From positions 3,254,001-3,318,000 of the forward strand of contig JACSYO010001818.1 of assembly GCA_016806645.1 (NCBI GenBank): 64,000 nt of DNA. Direction: 5' to 3'. The translations under genes were made by a program, and so were the position numbers. This DNA is from Ophiodon elongatus (Eukaryota; Chordata; Actinopteri; Perciformes; Hexagrammidae). Every line of letters starts with the position of its first letter. The stretch's first letter is position 1. Shown here piece after piece: positions 32,637-46,841 of the stretch. Under the pieces are notes generated by a model, which made no database searches, had not been told where the DNA came from, and saw only the letters and a program-made list of their open reading frames with translations.

Positions 32637-35600
32637 CATGACACTGCAAACATGGTGAAAAGTATGAGGGCACCAGAACGTTACACCCTTGTGTGATTAT
32701 ACCATCTCCCTCAAAAGCCAAGGGCATTATATCAGCTGCTATAACAGCCTCAACTCCTCCAGGAAAGCTTTTCACAAGATTTTGGAAGCCGGCTGTGCGG
32801 ATTTACTCACATTTAGCGCATTAGTAAGGTCCAACACTGATGTTAGTGATAAGGCTCGGCTTGCCGTCGGCGTTCCAGTTCATACTGAAGGTGTTGGAAG
32901 GGGTCAAGGTAAGGGCTCTGTGCAGGCCAGGCGAGTTCTCACTCACCAAACTGAGAAAATGTCTTCGTGGAGCTGGCTTTGCACACAGGTGTACATTTGA
33001 AAATACCTCCAAATTGTACTTAGGTTAATGTACCTCGTTACTGTCCAGCAGATTGAAATCCTGTGAAAAATTCTAAGAAGTACCCACTAATTCCAGGAAG
33101 ATGTTCATGGGTCACTCAAGGTCCAGCGTGATGAGCCAATCCTGCAACAACACATCACATGAAAAGATCCCGGAGGTTGGGAGTACATAACCAGCCTGCC
33201 TCTGTCACCGTGTCCATCAGCGCATCGATCCAAAGACCTTATCAAGCAGTGTATCTGAAGCTAACAGGGTGGTGGGGATTGACTTTGCAAATCTCTGCCT
33301 CTTCTAACTTTCCTTTTGATCTGAGCATGGCCTCTTTGGTTCGCGTTCCATAATCAGCGGGGTTGAACTTGTCTACGTCGCAGTCTCTCTCGACACGTTA
33401 AGACTGGAGCTGAGCCCGTCTCTTTGGGGTTGCCGAGTGCCACCTCAAATATATTTCACCTAATTATGTCAGTCTGATGATGTAGCTGATAGCAAAAGGG
33501 AGCGTCTTTAGTAAAGTTTCAAACCATTTAAAAAATGTAAATCAACCCATCAGCATATTCATATGTCACACAGCTTGTTGGCTTTTACGTTTGTGTAATG
33601 TTTTATTGATGCACCTTGTGTAACTATTGCATCATAGATTACAAAGAATACAAGTGCGGAAAACATCAGTATCATCAGAATAAATTGAATAATTGCAATA
33701 GTTGCACTGCCTCTGGTAATTTCATGATGACAAGAGACAGAAGCATATGTCATGTCTCACTTCCTCACAGCAATCCAAAGATGACACGGAGCGATAACAA
33801 ATACAGGCAGATCCCATAACATCCTTCAAGTGGAAGACTAATCTGAAGCAAAATGAAATGTTGATGTGCTAACTGCATGTCCAGTAAGCAGCTATAAGAT
33901 TTAAGCAACAAACTAATTGCAAAAACAACTTAGAAGGAATACTTCACTCCAAAAATAACCATTTGTATATCACTTACTACCTCTTATCTTGCAATGAACC
34001 AAGAATCCAAAAGAAGGATGTGTTCTTTGGAATCTTTAGTTAGGGTTTACAAAATGTATGAATTAAATTAAATGGGAGCCACGTTTCCATTTATCCAGTC
34101 ATATGCTCAGTTCTCCCAAACATATGCATCTTTGCTGAAACCTTACTATTTAAAACACTTTCACATAAACAGTGTCATGCTTGCGTTGGCGCGCCACTCA
34201 ACTATTTCAGAGTCTGCCTTAGCTAATGCTAGCTAGCTACAGCTGACAAAGTCTGCCAGCCTCAGTAGTCATATTAGCGGACTAAAATTGATCGTTGTGA
34301 ATGAATTGACAGGCATATCAACAGCAACTCGGGGTCAGTGCTTAGCGAACCAGTCAATTGACAAAATTGTCAGTGAATTAGAATCAGAATGGTGTTTTTA
34401 CAGTGGTAGAATATCAATTAATACACATACATCTGGAGCAAAGTAACTGACAGATTCAAAACCATGAAAGCATCACACAGCGATCTGTTGAACCTGAATG
34501 TGAATGTTTACATTCACAGAACCGTTCCTGTTTGCACTCAAGGTATTAACCTTCATAGCCTGAGTCATACTGCTGCTTTTAGTGCACGAGAAAGGAAATG
34601 ATGATGCCAGTGTTAGCTGTGTAATCCTCTTGGCACTCAGACAAATGCACAGGTTCCAATAGGGGTGAGATTTTCCTCTAAAACTAAAAGTATGTTGAAC
34701 GCGGGCTGTAAGGTTTTTGTTATGCTTTGCCTTCCATGTATTTAGCTTCGGGAAAAAGTGAATGTAACTCAGCATTCTGCCCAAGCGCCGCATACTGAGC
34801 GATGCTGGAGTTGTCTTTCCCAGAGAAGCTGGTTTTAAGCTGTGAATTGCTACAGTATGCATATTGCATTAGAGGGGTATTAAGAGCTTTGTAACCAGGA
34901 GAAAACACGGATTTAGATTAGTTGTTCTCTGACTATTTATTTGTCAGTTTGAAAATGAACAAATATTCAATTTGCGCAGGATCAAATATCAGATCAAATA
35001 GATCTAATGAATTTTAATATATGGTGATACATAAACCCAAACATGTCGCTGCTATCATTTGATGCTCCAGTTTGACCTCAGGTCCAATGCCAGTCATAGG
35101 ACAGGCCCCTGCATTTTGGTAGCTGTGTATGGTCTCAGCTTTTGTATTACAAACAGGAATTTAAGGCATATTTGTCTAAATAATGAAAGTATAATGAGGC
35201 ACGATAAGAAGAAATGCAAGCGTAATATTTTGCATTTATGCACAGAATGATAATTAGTTGCATAATGTGGGATTGTTACACTAACATACAGAATTAATTA
35301 GAATTGCTGACCTAATAATATGTGCATGCTGATTTATTGGAAGGTTTGTTATTTTATTGTTGATAAAATATGATAAATATGGTAAATACACATAATAGTG
35401 TCAAGGCCTTGGCTTTTATTTATTTTAATTTTTTATTTTAATTGAATTCTTCTTTCTTTTGCAACAATTACCTTCACTGTAAGCGTGGGTATTTTCCTTG
35501 ATTTCCGGTATCTTTTACATAATTGTTCAAATAACAAAAAACGTATCATTACACTGCACTTCATTAATTTGCTAATACTTGTATGAAGAGTGTCTTATGC

Positions 35601-36143
35601 GCAGAAGAAACATTTCCAGGTGCAGAGCTGCAGAGAAACATCTCAAAATCATAAATCAGCACTGTCACTGCTCCAGGAAACAGTTGCCCATATTAATCCA
35701 CAAGAGCGATTCAAGGTCAAGGTCAGTGATCTCACAGTTGTCTAGCTGAGCTGGGAAGGTTTCTGCACAAATGTATCAAACCTGTCCAGTGTCGACAGAA
35801 TAGAGTTTATAGAGTCAGACCCTTACATGGGTATTTGTCCGAGTTGTGAAATGCGAGGCTGCAGAATTATTCCAAATTAGAATAAATTCCTGAGAACAGA
35901 TCTCTTGGCATGGAATGGACTACAACAAGGCCATGACCAGAGTCAGCTTAATTCTATGCAACGTCAAATAGGCAATGAATTGTGCGTATAATGATTATTA
36001 TTATTAATTTAAGGAAATCTACAACCACGTTAGCAAAAACAACTTTGCTATTCTTAAATCGTTCTTACTAATGAGGTAAAGATTCAGCTCATTGATGTCA
36101 GAAGTGTATCAACTTCAGTGCCTTCCAAAATGCGTGTGAATGT
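32637..36143. other. Non-coding DNA, no gene recognised
   Basis: Positions 33,935-34,050 (GAATACTTCACTCCAAAAATAA) may be an old repeat. TCAAGGTCAAGGTCA at about 35,712-35,726 is a tandem nuclear-receptor (ERR/NR5A-like) half-site. No coding exon supported. Confidence 0.5.
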
Positions 36144-36684
36144 CAGTAGTGGAAGAAGTACTCAGATCTTTTATTAAAGTAAAAATAGAAATTCCTTTTT
36201 GCATTTAAATTCATACTAAAGTAAAAGTACTAAAGTATCCACATCAAAATATACTTAGGGTGACAAAAGTAAAAGTACCCATTATGCACAATATCCCATT
36301 TCATAATATTACATAATTTCTATAACTGACTCGTAAGTAGCGATGTGTTGATCACTTTAATGAAGAAGCTGGAAAAGTTGGGAATAATTAAAATGTCTTT
36401 ATCTACTGCTGGGTAGCTCATTTATAATAAAACATTATAATGTATTTGCTGATTATATTTAGTAATGATGATCTGAATCTGCAACTACTAACTAAAACTA
36501 TCCAGTAAATGTAGTCAAGTATAAAGAACAATATTTGCCTGCAAAATATTGCGGGGTATAAGTAGAAAATAGCATGAAACGGAAATACTCAAGTACTTCA
36601 AAATTCTACTTATGTACAGTACTTGGGTCAATGTACTTACATAATACGTAATTGTATTGTGAATGTAGTTACATTCCACCACTG
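36144..36684. mobile_element. hAT-like MITE (fish family, full-length copy)
   Basis: Begins CAGTAGTGGAAGAAGTACTC and ends with the inverse of CAGTGGTGGAATGTAAC. Internally rich in AAGTACT / AGTACTT motifs on both arms. The flanking octamers GTGAATGT and ATGAAGAT agree at 5 of 8. No ORF. Relics of the same family lie at about 3.4, 7.8 and 23.1 kb. Confidence 0.75.
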
Positions 36685-36748
36685 ATGAAGATGATTCATA
36701 TGAATGTTTTCTGATCTGCCACAGTTATAGTTGAAGTTTTATGTAGTA

Positions 36749-36752
<4 letters not shown>

Positions 36753-36808
<56 letters not shown>
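36753..36808. repeat. (TA)n microsatellite
   Basis: 56 bp of pure TA dinucleotide, 69 bp beyond the end of the MITE. Confidence 0.97.
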
Positions 36809-36811
<3 letters not shown>

Positions 36812-38660
36812 TTAATGCATATAAGCCACTTTGTGAATAGACACCAATTACCCTTGCCAGACCTTTGTCGGCCTCACCTAACAGCCTGAGCACAACGGTT
36901 ACCATGTTAACATTCTGACGTTGTGTCTAATATATATAAAATGGATACATTTTGACACATGGTGACATTTGGCTCCGGCCTCCACTTCTGCCGAGCTGCT
37001 CTCTATCTCCTTCACTTTGGCCTCTGCTCTCTTTCACTCACTTCTTGAATGCTCTTTTTTGCCTCACTTAATCTATCCTGCCTCCACTTCTTTCCCTCTC
37101 TCTTTCTCTAACCGCTGCAGCCTTATGATAGGGTCATCGTCCCTCCGGGCACGGCGCTCTCTTCCTCCCTCTTCCTCCCTCTTCCTCCCTCTTCCTCTCT
37201 CTGCTGCTGCTGCCGTGATTGCCACCATTGTTAAATGTGTGAATTGCAATTACCGCCACTCTTTTGAATCAAATACATTCTCTAACCATCTTCTTAATTA
37301 AATTATAAAAGCTATGATTATGTGTCAGTAAAGGGTAACCGGTGATGAGGACCGCTGACAAGAATTGATGGGAAATTATGATGTCGCAAATGGCGAAACC
37401 TTTTCATGCATGCACCCATATACGTGTTTCTGTTTCATTGCAATTCCATGTCGGAACATTTGAATATTTTCCTCACAGTTTAGTTGACAGATTTAGCTTT
37501 CAAATTAAAATACATTTTGTTATACTTTTGGGGACACATTTTAAAGTTTACGATTTCCCAAATTGTGCATCTATTCGTGTTCCATTTTGTACTTTTAACA
37601 TTAAGTTTCTTTGATCGAAAGTGTTGGGCAAAACCCGGTCATTAAGCCCAGGGACATTGGATTTTTGGAGTACTTGTGAAAGATCAAAAAACATGTACAT
37701 TTACTGTATTTGCAAATCCACTCACTGCAGTACTTCAGAACATCCAAATCATCAATGCACAGTAACAAACAGATCAAAGCACAGAGGTATTAGGCTCAGT
37801 GCATACACAGGTTTAGACAGCTGGAATCCTTTGAATAGTTTACAGTGCTGCAGAGAAAATAAACCAAGCATAGAAAACATTAGTGGCCAAAACCATGAGA
37901 AATGAAAAAGTCCAAGATGTCAAAAGACCAGGCTTGACATTTACAGCTCTGTTTTCAGAATCTACTCCACAAGCTAATCTTTGTACTGCTGAGTATGCAG
38001 AAGAATTCAAAACATCCCGCAGTCTCCATGCTTAGCATTAGCATACAGCATGATGCCATATTGTCCCAACTGTGCCAGTGTTTTCATAGATTATTGAGCA
38101 TTTGCATAAAAATAAACATGACTGCAAATGCAAAGCCTGCTATTTTCCTGCTCACATGAGGGATCATCCCGGAGCCATGACAAATCTTGAGCTTTGTTCA
38201 TTGACCCTGTGGGGTCAATTACGCTTGCTGCAAGAAGACGCGGGGAGCGCCTCAGGTTCACAACACCGCAGTGTTGGCACTTTGATCGATGGCAGGGATG
38301 CTTATCAGCCATGGTGTGTTACAGACACCTAATTGCAATTGATCCCCTTTGCTGTACCATTAATTGTAAATCCTCTCTCAATCACAAACTACAGACTACA
38401 CATGTTGTGCTCTAAAACTAAAACTTCATTCATCAGTGGACATCGGTTTTCAATACAGGAGTGCTGTGCGAGACAGAACCAGAGCTGAGGGACGCACCGT
38501 CTTCACTCTGCTGTATGCGGCGCCTGGGTGGTTTAAGGTTGATGGCTACAGTAACAGCCGAGAGCTCTCATCAAGATGTCAACACGCCGATTCCTGCTGT
38601 CAGAACAATAATAAGAAAATCAAATATCGTGAAAAGAAATGTATGCTTTTATTCTCTATA
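36809..38660. other. Non-coding DNA with a CT-rich decamer repeat
   Basis: CTTCCTCCCT is repeated three times at 37,161-37,190, followed by CTG repeats near 37,201-37,212. Otherwise no feature. Short ORFs have no supporting signal. Confidence 0.55.
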
Positions 38661-38990
38661 GACCCACCAGCAGCATGGATCGATAGGGATGTCATTCAGG
38701 TGATCCACCACTTTGGTCCAGACTGAAATAACTCAACAACTGTTGGATGGATTTGCCATGACATTTTGTTCGGACATTCGTGGTGTCCAGAGGATGAAGC
38801 CTACTGACTCTGGTGGTCGCCTGACTTTTCCTCTAGCGCCACCATGGGGTTGGAATTTTGGGCTTTTTGTTATACATTACAACAAATATTTGATGGATCG
38901 CCATGAAATTCTGTACAGACATTCATGGTCCCCGCAGGAAGAAATTGAAGTTTTATTTAGCATTATCATCTGGTTAAAATTCTATATTTG
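38661..38990 (+). repeat. Interspersed fish repeat, copy B
   Basis: Carries CTGTTGGATGGATTTGCCAT, GACTTTTCCTCTAGCGCCAC and CGCCATGAAATTCTGTACAG with CATTCATGGTCCCC. Same orientation as copy A. A further relic (CTAACACATTAGCATTTAGC) lies at 39,655-39,755. Confidence 0.65.
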
Positions 38991-39755
38991 ACCAATTTTA
39001 ATTTGCCCATCACCTGCAACTGTTCCAATGTTTAGGATGCTTCAAATTCTGTTGAGGACTGAGTCCTTTGTTCAGAGGATTTTCAAAGATGCCTGTGTGT
39101 TTCCTCCGTGCTCATAAACATCCACAATGCACACAATGCATTTCATGTCCCTTGATTTGGAAACGGGAATTTAAAGTTATTTTACATCAACAATTCACCA
39201 AAATCTCTTTCTGAACAAATCCTGGGCGAGAAATTGTCAATCCAGTTGCTGAATCTTCACTCATATTCAATATACAAGGCCTAATTTAAAATATTGTTCC
39301 AACTTTTGTCATGCAGTGACGAACTCCCTCAGAGCGAGTTATTTCAACCAAACCAGAGTTGGTGATTGTTGGAACAGTAGAAAGAGCTAACCAAGACAGT
39401 TTTTATGAGTTTTAATTTGTTTCTGTTGAGCTAGAATTAACTGTTTACAATCGGCAATGTAAAATTGTTGTGTTTTTCTATGGAGTCTTGTGGCTTCGAG
39501 GAAAGCATACAAACAAAAACAAAAACAAAAATTCCTATTGATTTTCTGTTGATGTGCTCTCCAAATGCCAAGAAGGAGTCTTGCCTTGACTTTGTAGGAT
39601 CTGACATGGAAGGACTCGTCCTAACAAGGAAGCATCCTTGACTTTGAGAAACACCCTATATCTGCTAACACATTAGCATTTAGCTTAAAGCACCACTGAA
39701 CCTAAGCACTGCCCCACAGAGCTGCAAGCATGGCTGTGGACTCTTATGTGTATTT

Positions 39756-42103
39756 TCTTGTCACTGAAGAAGAATACTTTTTTTTTTTGCCATTAAGTGA
39801 ATAGACATTATATTAGTCTTATGTATGGACATGTATGGCCCACACTTTAAATAAATGATTAATCATACGACTCATTTTCTTGCTTTCAAAGACAAATTAT
39901 ATGCCACATAATGCAAAAACCGTTTGCATTATGTGTCGTTTTTTTTCTTTCTCCCTCAAATACATGTGCTGTATTCTTAGCAGCTTTGTCCAATGAAACA
40001 CCCCAGAGCTGTATTGGAATAACCATAATATTAGACAGGGTGACAGACATTGTGCAACTATCCTGTAAGGCTAACAGCTATGAAACATCTTCTCCCCCTC
40101 TGGAAACACAGTGTACATAACTAAACAGCAAATTCTCAGCTGCAAAAGAGAGGCTCGCCCAAAGGATAAACTCCTCCAGGAAGCCTTGAAAGAAATTGGT
40201 TATTAAATAAGGTAGACCGGAGATAAAGATGTCAGCAGTAATAATGCTTTTCATTTTGACTGGGATCGTATTTGTTCAGCTGGGAGGGTGAGCCGTGCAG
40301 TCTCACTGAGTTGACATAAGGGTTTCTCCCACTGAGGAGAGACTGATCTGTCAGCAGATACATGGCAATGCCGTCTCTGTCGCCCTGCCCTGGTGAGGAC
40401 AAACTAATATAGTGGAACTGCAGAGGAGGCGCTTCCTCGCAAACACACTTCTTTACATACACACAGACGGGCCTGCACACAGTTACAGCTCCTGATGATG
40501 CATACAGGCCGCGGTGGTAACACACTGAGTGTAGCTCAGGTGCTCTGCTGTCTTACATGTCCCAGTGGGAAACAGACATGATGGGACATACCGTAAAGTA
40601 GATTCAGACCATTTGGTCATCCTTCTGTAAACAACCCAGAGCTCAGCCTGTGCTGCCTAAATTCTTCTCTGTTAGTGTCAAGTGTGTTTCTGTTACCACA
40701 AAGGGAGCATCTGCGGGCGTAGGCGAAAAAACAAACTGACATAAATACAGTAAACTGATATCATTTTACAAAACAAATCAACTCCTCTCCAATAGGATTA
40801 ATACTGCCTGTTAGATAAACACACAACATTAAAGGACAAAATGGAAATCACCTGGAGATACAATTACGTGAGGGAGATACAATTACGTGAGGAAGAAACT
40901 AATTAAAAAGATCAAAATAATTAAGGAAATTTGCATAATTGTTGTTGAAGTTCTTTGGGAGGAACACAGTGGCGAGGATAGTTTAACCAGAGAATGTTTT
41001 ATTGCTAATTACAAACCACACTCCTGCTCCCTGGTCAGTGCTTATATTCGTTCATTTAAGTGCGATACTCGGCCCTCTCAGCCATGTCTCAGGTCAATAT
41101 GGTCGTACAAGTAGTCAAATCATACAGGTGCACTATGACATTGGGCTAAATGCATGTAGTAGCCCGGTAATTTATCCTATTAGGTACACCTAGCGGACAC
41201 TAACGTGATATAATAAAACAGTCCTGCAATAAATCCAGCCTTCGTGAAGGTTATAATGTTCCGATTTTGTTCAAGAGAGGTGTTGATTCAACTTTACGGT
41301 CATTTTGAAGGCTGTAGTGGTGCTGTGTTGCCGTAGTGGTGCTGTGTTGCTGCTGCCTTGTGTTGTGTTAAACTAGGTGCTTTTCACACCTGTCACACCA
41401 CAAAACCAACTGCACCTGACTCCACTTGGAAGTGGGCCGAGAGTTAACCTTTTCAAGCGGTCTCGCTTCAGTTGTTTTGGTGCCCACCAGGGTTTGATTG
41501 GCACACTGAAAATAAACCTTTTATATCTACAGTGCACGGCTGAGTTGCTCACCAGGACAAAAATGCAAAACTTAAAGTGGCCCTGGGGAGTTTTTCTTGA
41601 AAACAAACCAAAGCTATGTCAGTGTTGTACGCCAAACACGTTGTGTGTATCCTTGTTCTGTTCTTACGGCTGTTTGCTTGACTTGACTTGCGGTTTAACA
41701 ACCAATTTATTTTGCGCTTAAAACACTGGCAATTGCTTTTTCGGAAGGGGGGGGGGGGGCTTCAATTGACAGGTACCGAAACAGAGGAAGAACACAGAAA
41801 TATTCAGACATACAGTTGTGAAAAATAAGGATTTTCTGAACATTAAGGCATGTGAACATGTTGAAGAGTTTTTTCAATTCTTTTGAAGGGTGTTCGATGC
41901 TTAACCAAGATTTTCCAAGATTCTTGATAAAAATACACATGTGGAGGCAAGTTTTTGAAGCTGCTCTGATGTGGATGGTGCTGACAAAGCTACACCCTGA
42001 AGCTTTTTTTTGTAGTTGCTTCTTTACTTTTTCTTTATTTTTTTTGTTTTGTGTGGGTCTGTGGTGTCAAGGTTTTATAGATTTTTTTTCAACCAGTGTC
42101 ACA

Positions 42104-42106
<3 letters not shown>
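39756..42106. other. Non-coding DNA with two small tandem duplications
   Basis: A 19-bp direct repeat GAGATACAATTACGTGAGG lies at 40,855-40,873 and 40,874-40,892. An 18-bp unit GTAGTGGTGCTGTGTTGC occurs at 41,314-41,331 and 41,333-41,350. A 13-G run is at 41,747-41,759. No gene recognised. Confidence 0.6.

Positions 42107-42182
<76 letters not shown>
42107..42182. repeat. (CA)n microsatellite
   Basis: About 38 uninterrupted CA units; likely polymorphic. Confidence 0.97.
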
Positions 42183-42185
<3 letters not shown>

Positions 42186-44985
42186 ACTCATCCATCTATA
42201 GTATACTGTCTGTTCCCCTTGATATCGTTAGAACAGATAAATAAATCATCAGTTTCTTATTATAAGGCAAAAATTTGACAGAAACGAGGACCACAGGGGA
42301 CACTTAGACTAGTCTGATTGGACAATTGACAGCAAACCCTCTAGGGTGGGCTTGTTAATCGTCCGTTAATAACATGCAGGCTGGACGGAGTTCAATATTA
42401 AATGGACTTTCTCACTGGCAAGCTCTCAACCTTCCCACTCTGAAATTATGGCATTTACCACAACAAGCCTCATGGTTGAAAAAGAAACAACAGGAAGGGT
42501 AAACAAATTCAAAGAAGAACAAGCCAATGCTATTAAATATTTATAGTTCCTGTGTCTTACTTTTCCTAAATCCATTTTGAGTACAAAAGCCTGTTGTTTT
42601 TTGTTTTTTAGAAAAACACCCCAAACAAAAAATAGAACATGAACAATCAAGCCTAAATTCAGCTTTTAGCCAATCTTCTTTAAGAGGATTTTGTTGTGAC
42701 TTAATAGCCTGCTTTTATTCTCCCTATAATAGGCATCCAGTGTCGGAGCGATGACAGCTACTGCTCCTTTTATCATTCTGTGAGTAATGTCAATTTGCTT
42801 TAATATATGCTGTCCTTACCGAAAGCTATACATGACTGGTTCCTGTCTGTCATGTGACCAGAAATGGTACCAGGCACCCTGAAATAATGCAGCTTCCGTA
42901 TACTGGAGACCCCGTTGTGGCAAAGTCACTCCCTATACATCTCAGACATAAAATGAAATATTACACAAGGGCACATCAGCACCAGGGATGTAGCTACCAT
43001 TGAGAACACTGGGGACATTTGAAAAATTTTAGCAAAATGGAAGACTTTACACAAACTAAAAATATTGTGTATTTCAGAGGCTAGTTCCAGCATGTTTAGA
43101 CTCAATATGCTAAATGTCACTACTTTCAAGCCAACAAAGTACAAATGAATAAAGCAAAGGCACTTTATTACATTTAATGAATCCTATCAAACTGCTCAAT
43201 GCAACAGTGTTTAATAAAAAGCTTTGTCTAACTAAACTATGTCTAAAATTAGAAACGTTTCTTTATTTAATATCTGAATCTGACCAAGCATCTCATACCA
43301 ACACAATTTAACATAATTTATGCTATGCTGTGTATTTTTGTACACAACATACAAACTGCATCTTTTAATGTGATGGTCCTTAGTATAAATTATTTCCGGC
43401 AAATAGTACATGGCCTTAAAAGGAAAGTCCTTTGGCCTAACTGGGGCAGAGACAAACTTTGGTCATTTAGCTCTGCCAGGTTTAACTAAACTAATAAGAT
43501 TACTCCTGCCTCTGGAGCAGCTCTGGCTCTGAGAAATGCTTATACAACTAAAACTCCAATTTGCTTAATGCAAATAAAGCACAGCACATTGTCTCTTTGG
43601 GCCTCCCCTTAGCTCTGTCCTTTTCCCAACCAAACTTGATGTATCGCCCTGCTCTTCTGCCACTCGATCATGCAAATCAATACAAGTTCAGATGTTATGA
43701 AGAGATGAAGTTAACAACCATGCAGTTATAATTAATACTGAAAGATATTCAGCATTTTCCACATTGATAATATTCACAATTTATGTATTAGATTGCAAAT
43801 TAAGTGATTTCAAAGTGTTGCACATATGTTGCAGGATACCGCTGCTACACCATCATTTTGTAGAACATTTTGCACTGATAATCGAGAATTATCACTATTA
43901 CTGTATTTAAATACCGCTGACAGTAATAATTATGTCAATTGTTTAACTTAAAGCTGTTATAATCTTTATGTTTTCTATTTGCACTGTATCAAACAACTTC
44001 ATGTTTGTGAAAGGTGTCACTTGTAGTGAGAAACTCACAGATAATTATCACTAAATTCGAAAGTTCTCATGTGTTGCTTGTCCTCCACCTCACAGCTTAT
44101 TATCAAGGCACAACAGACTCTCTTTCACCGTAAGGTGCAAAGATCTCTCAACAAAGGGTCTTACGACTTCACAAGCAATTTGTGATGTTTTTTCATTGGC
44201 TATACCTCTATTTACAGGTTGTCATGGACAATAGAGCTTAATTAAAAAGAACACAGTTATCAACCTCATTAAGGGTGCAAATTTAGACAAGTCAACTCAG
44301 GCATCTCATTTAATTAACTAGCCTTTACAAAGCCGCTTAGCACTGCCGAAAAGTGAATCTCTGTGTATTTTTTCTCCTGTCAAAAAAACCACACATAACC
44401 ATAGCACCCCTGTTTCTGGTTCTTAGCTTCGTCTCAGGGTTACACACACCTGTATTTGTTTGTAATCTTTCAGTTAGGGACATTTGGCTAAAAAAATGGA
44501 AAGATAAGGTGACCTTAACCTTATTCTTCATACAATCAGCTACGATGAACTTGTACGTATCTAATCACAAGAGTCCTCAGTCACCCTCAAAGACTCTGTG
44601 AGGCTGAACAATGTTGGCAGCAAGGGAGGAAATGGAAACCTCCCGTTAATCTGAATTTGTTCGCCTTATGGTCACATCATTTAAATGGGCTAAATCTTCG
44701 ACTTTTGCTGTGTTGTCTACTTTGGAGTTGACAAGTGAAACCAGATACAAACAAACAGTGTATAGCTGCTTTAGCTAAATCATTTGTATTAGTGTATTAT
44801 TGGATTTTATTTTGCTGCCACTGCCAGCAACACAGGCTTTATTTGTCACAGGTTTGTTGACACTTCTGCAGTTATTCTCTGGTGGGAGCGGAAATATTGA
44901 TGCTGTCAGAAATTCCCTTGGTTGCTCATATTCATGTCTGAATGATATGATGTGAACGTGTGTTTAGGCTCAGTGACACGTTGAG
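42183..44985. other. Non-coding AT-rich DNA, nothing recognised
   Basis: No repeat terminus, exon or RNA gene that I can support. Confidence 0.55.
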
Positions 44986-45560
44986 CTACCTGCTAACATC
45001 GGCATACAATAAAAAGACAACGCTAACATGCTGATAATTATCAGGCACAATGTTAATAATATTCACAATTAGTGTGTTAGCATGCAAATATTTGCCAATT
45101 AGAAATTAACACAAAATGCATCTGAGGCTGATGGGAAAGTCAGGAGTTTGCCGATGGACACATCCAATTTTGACCTGATGATGGTGATAGAGGAAAAATT
45201 AAGGGATCTCTAAAGTTGTTATATATTCAGTCTGAGAATGACTTTAATGTCTGGAACAAATTTCATGCTAATCCATCCAATCATTGAGATATTTATATTT
45301 ACATATATATATATATTTATTTATATTATTTCATGCTAATCCATCCAATCATTGAGATATCCATCCAATCATTGAGATATTTCACTCAAAACCATAAATG
45401 GTGAAAAAGTCAGGGGATCACCAAAGTCATTTGGATTCATCCTTTGGGAACCATGGATGTCTGTACAAAAGTTCCATCAAAGAGTCACTGAGATATTTCA
45501 ATCTGGACAAACAGACTGCCACTAGCATGGCTATAAATCTATTAATGTATAAATTACCTC
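44986..45560 (-). repeat. Interspersed fish repeat, copy C
   Basis: In reverse orientation to A and B. TTAGCATGCAAATATTTGCC, GAGGCTGATGGGAAAGTCAG and CTGCCACTAGCATGGCTATA are visible. It includes a local duplication in which TCATGCTAATCCATCCAATC recurs at 45,266 and 45,331, with CCATCCAATCATTGAGATAT repeated once more at 45,361. Confidence 0.65.
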
Positions 45561-46841
45561 ATGAACTGGGTATCCGCACATGGCTGATATACTGGTTCCA
45601 TTGTTGAAAAGACAGAGCACCTCAGCCTGTTAACCTTGACTTGAACTGTCAATAAAACCTGCAAACACCTTCAGCACTGATGCACATGACCTTTTAGAAG
45701 CCTGTACTTCTGCATGACATTTCATTTAGCATCTACACACTGTATTGGTTTTGGTCTGCACCCACATCACATGCCAGCATGACTAATTCTTCTCGCACAT
45801 TAAGCACATTGGATAAACCGTCCATACTGATTAAAGGGTGTTTTCAAACCTGGTTGCTCTCGGTTCTTCCCTCTTGAATAAATCAATGCTCTCACCTCAG
45901 TAGGACACTGAGGTGACACTGGTAACACAACCCAGTCAATGGGCCCCCCACTCGTTAACCACCATTCACCTCATTGAACCTGCCACTACCTCTCAAGATG
46001 TGAAGATTGAAACAAAGACGCAAGACTGGGAGTACATTACACCCAGGCCCTTTTAATTACACATCCCCAAATAACAATCCTCAGATCCCAGAACTCATTG
46101 AGCTTTGTTCTCCGCTATCAGTTTTGTCTGTGTCTAACCTTGAGTCACTGTAATTACACATTACGTTCCTATGAAGGGGCCCAGAGGCGTAGTCTGGCTG
46201 CTGAAATGTGGGTCGTGAGTGTTTTGTGTTCTTTTCTTTAATCTAAAATATATTTAAGGGAGTCAGGGGCCAGACAGGACACAGCTCTACATCACCCAGT
46301 GGGGTGCCTGTCTGCTCTAGCCACAGGGTCCGGTTGGGTGATTTATACCACAATACCAATGGCTGTGATGGTAATATACTACAGGTAATTGAAAATAAAA
46401 TTGAATTAGGTCAACAGAGGCAGTGACAGTCATTGGATGTCACACAAAGGCTTTACAACTAGAACATCATTCTGCCGCTCTGGCCCCATTAAGTATCTTG
46501 CTGCCAATTGTAATATCAGGCAACTAGATAATTGTCGCCATATTTCATTTAGACTTAACACCCATTGAAAATGTGGCTCAACCTATTGTGATACATGCAC
46601 TGTAGCACTGATAAGGTTTCGTACAAGTTGTCTCGTTGTATAAAACGAGATAAGACCTTATCTCTCGAGTCTCCCTCTCTTGCTGTGTGGTGGTATTTCA
46701 GGGGAAGTGGCATGGATAGTCCGTGAACTGTCATGATGTACTGACATCATGACAGGGGCCAGAGGGGTGGCCAGGCGCCTCCTCCGGAATCTGATTGGCC
46801 ATCCATGGTTATTGAACAAGTCTACCGGTTCCAGGCCCGGA
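45561..46841. other. Non-coding DNA, no gene recognised
   Basis: Unremarkable. A short inverted TCATGATGTACTGACATCATGA sits at about 46,731-46,752 (cited by position). Confidence 0.5.

Noticed and set aside
36696..36905. ORF with a Tyr-Ile repeat
   Set aside because: It is a translation of the TA microsatellite.
41852..42278. ORFs with poly-His-Thr runs
   Set aside because: They are translations of the CA microsatellite.
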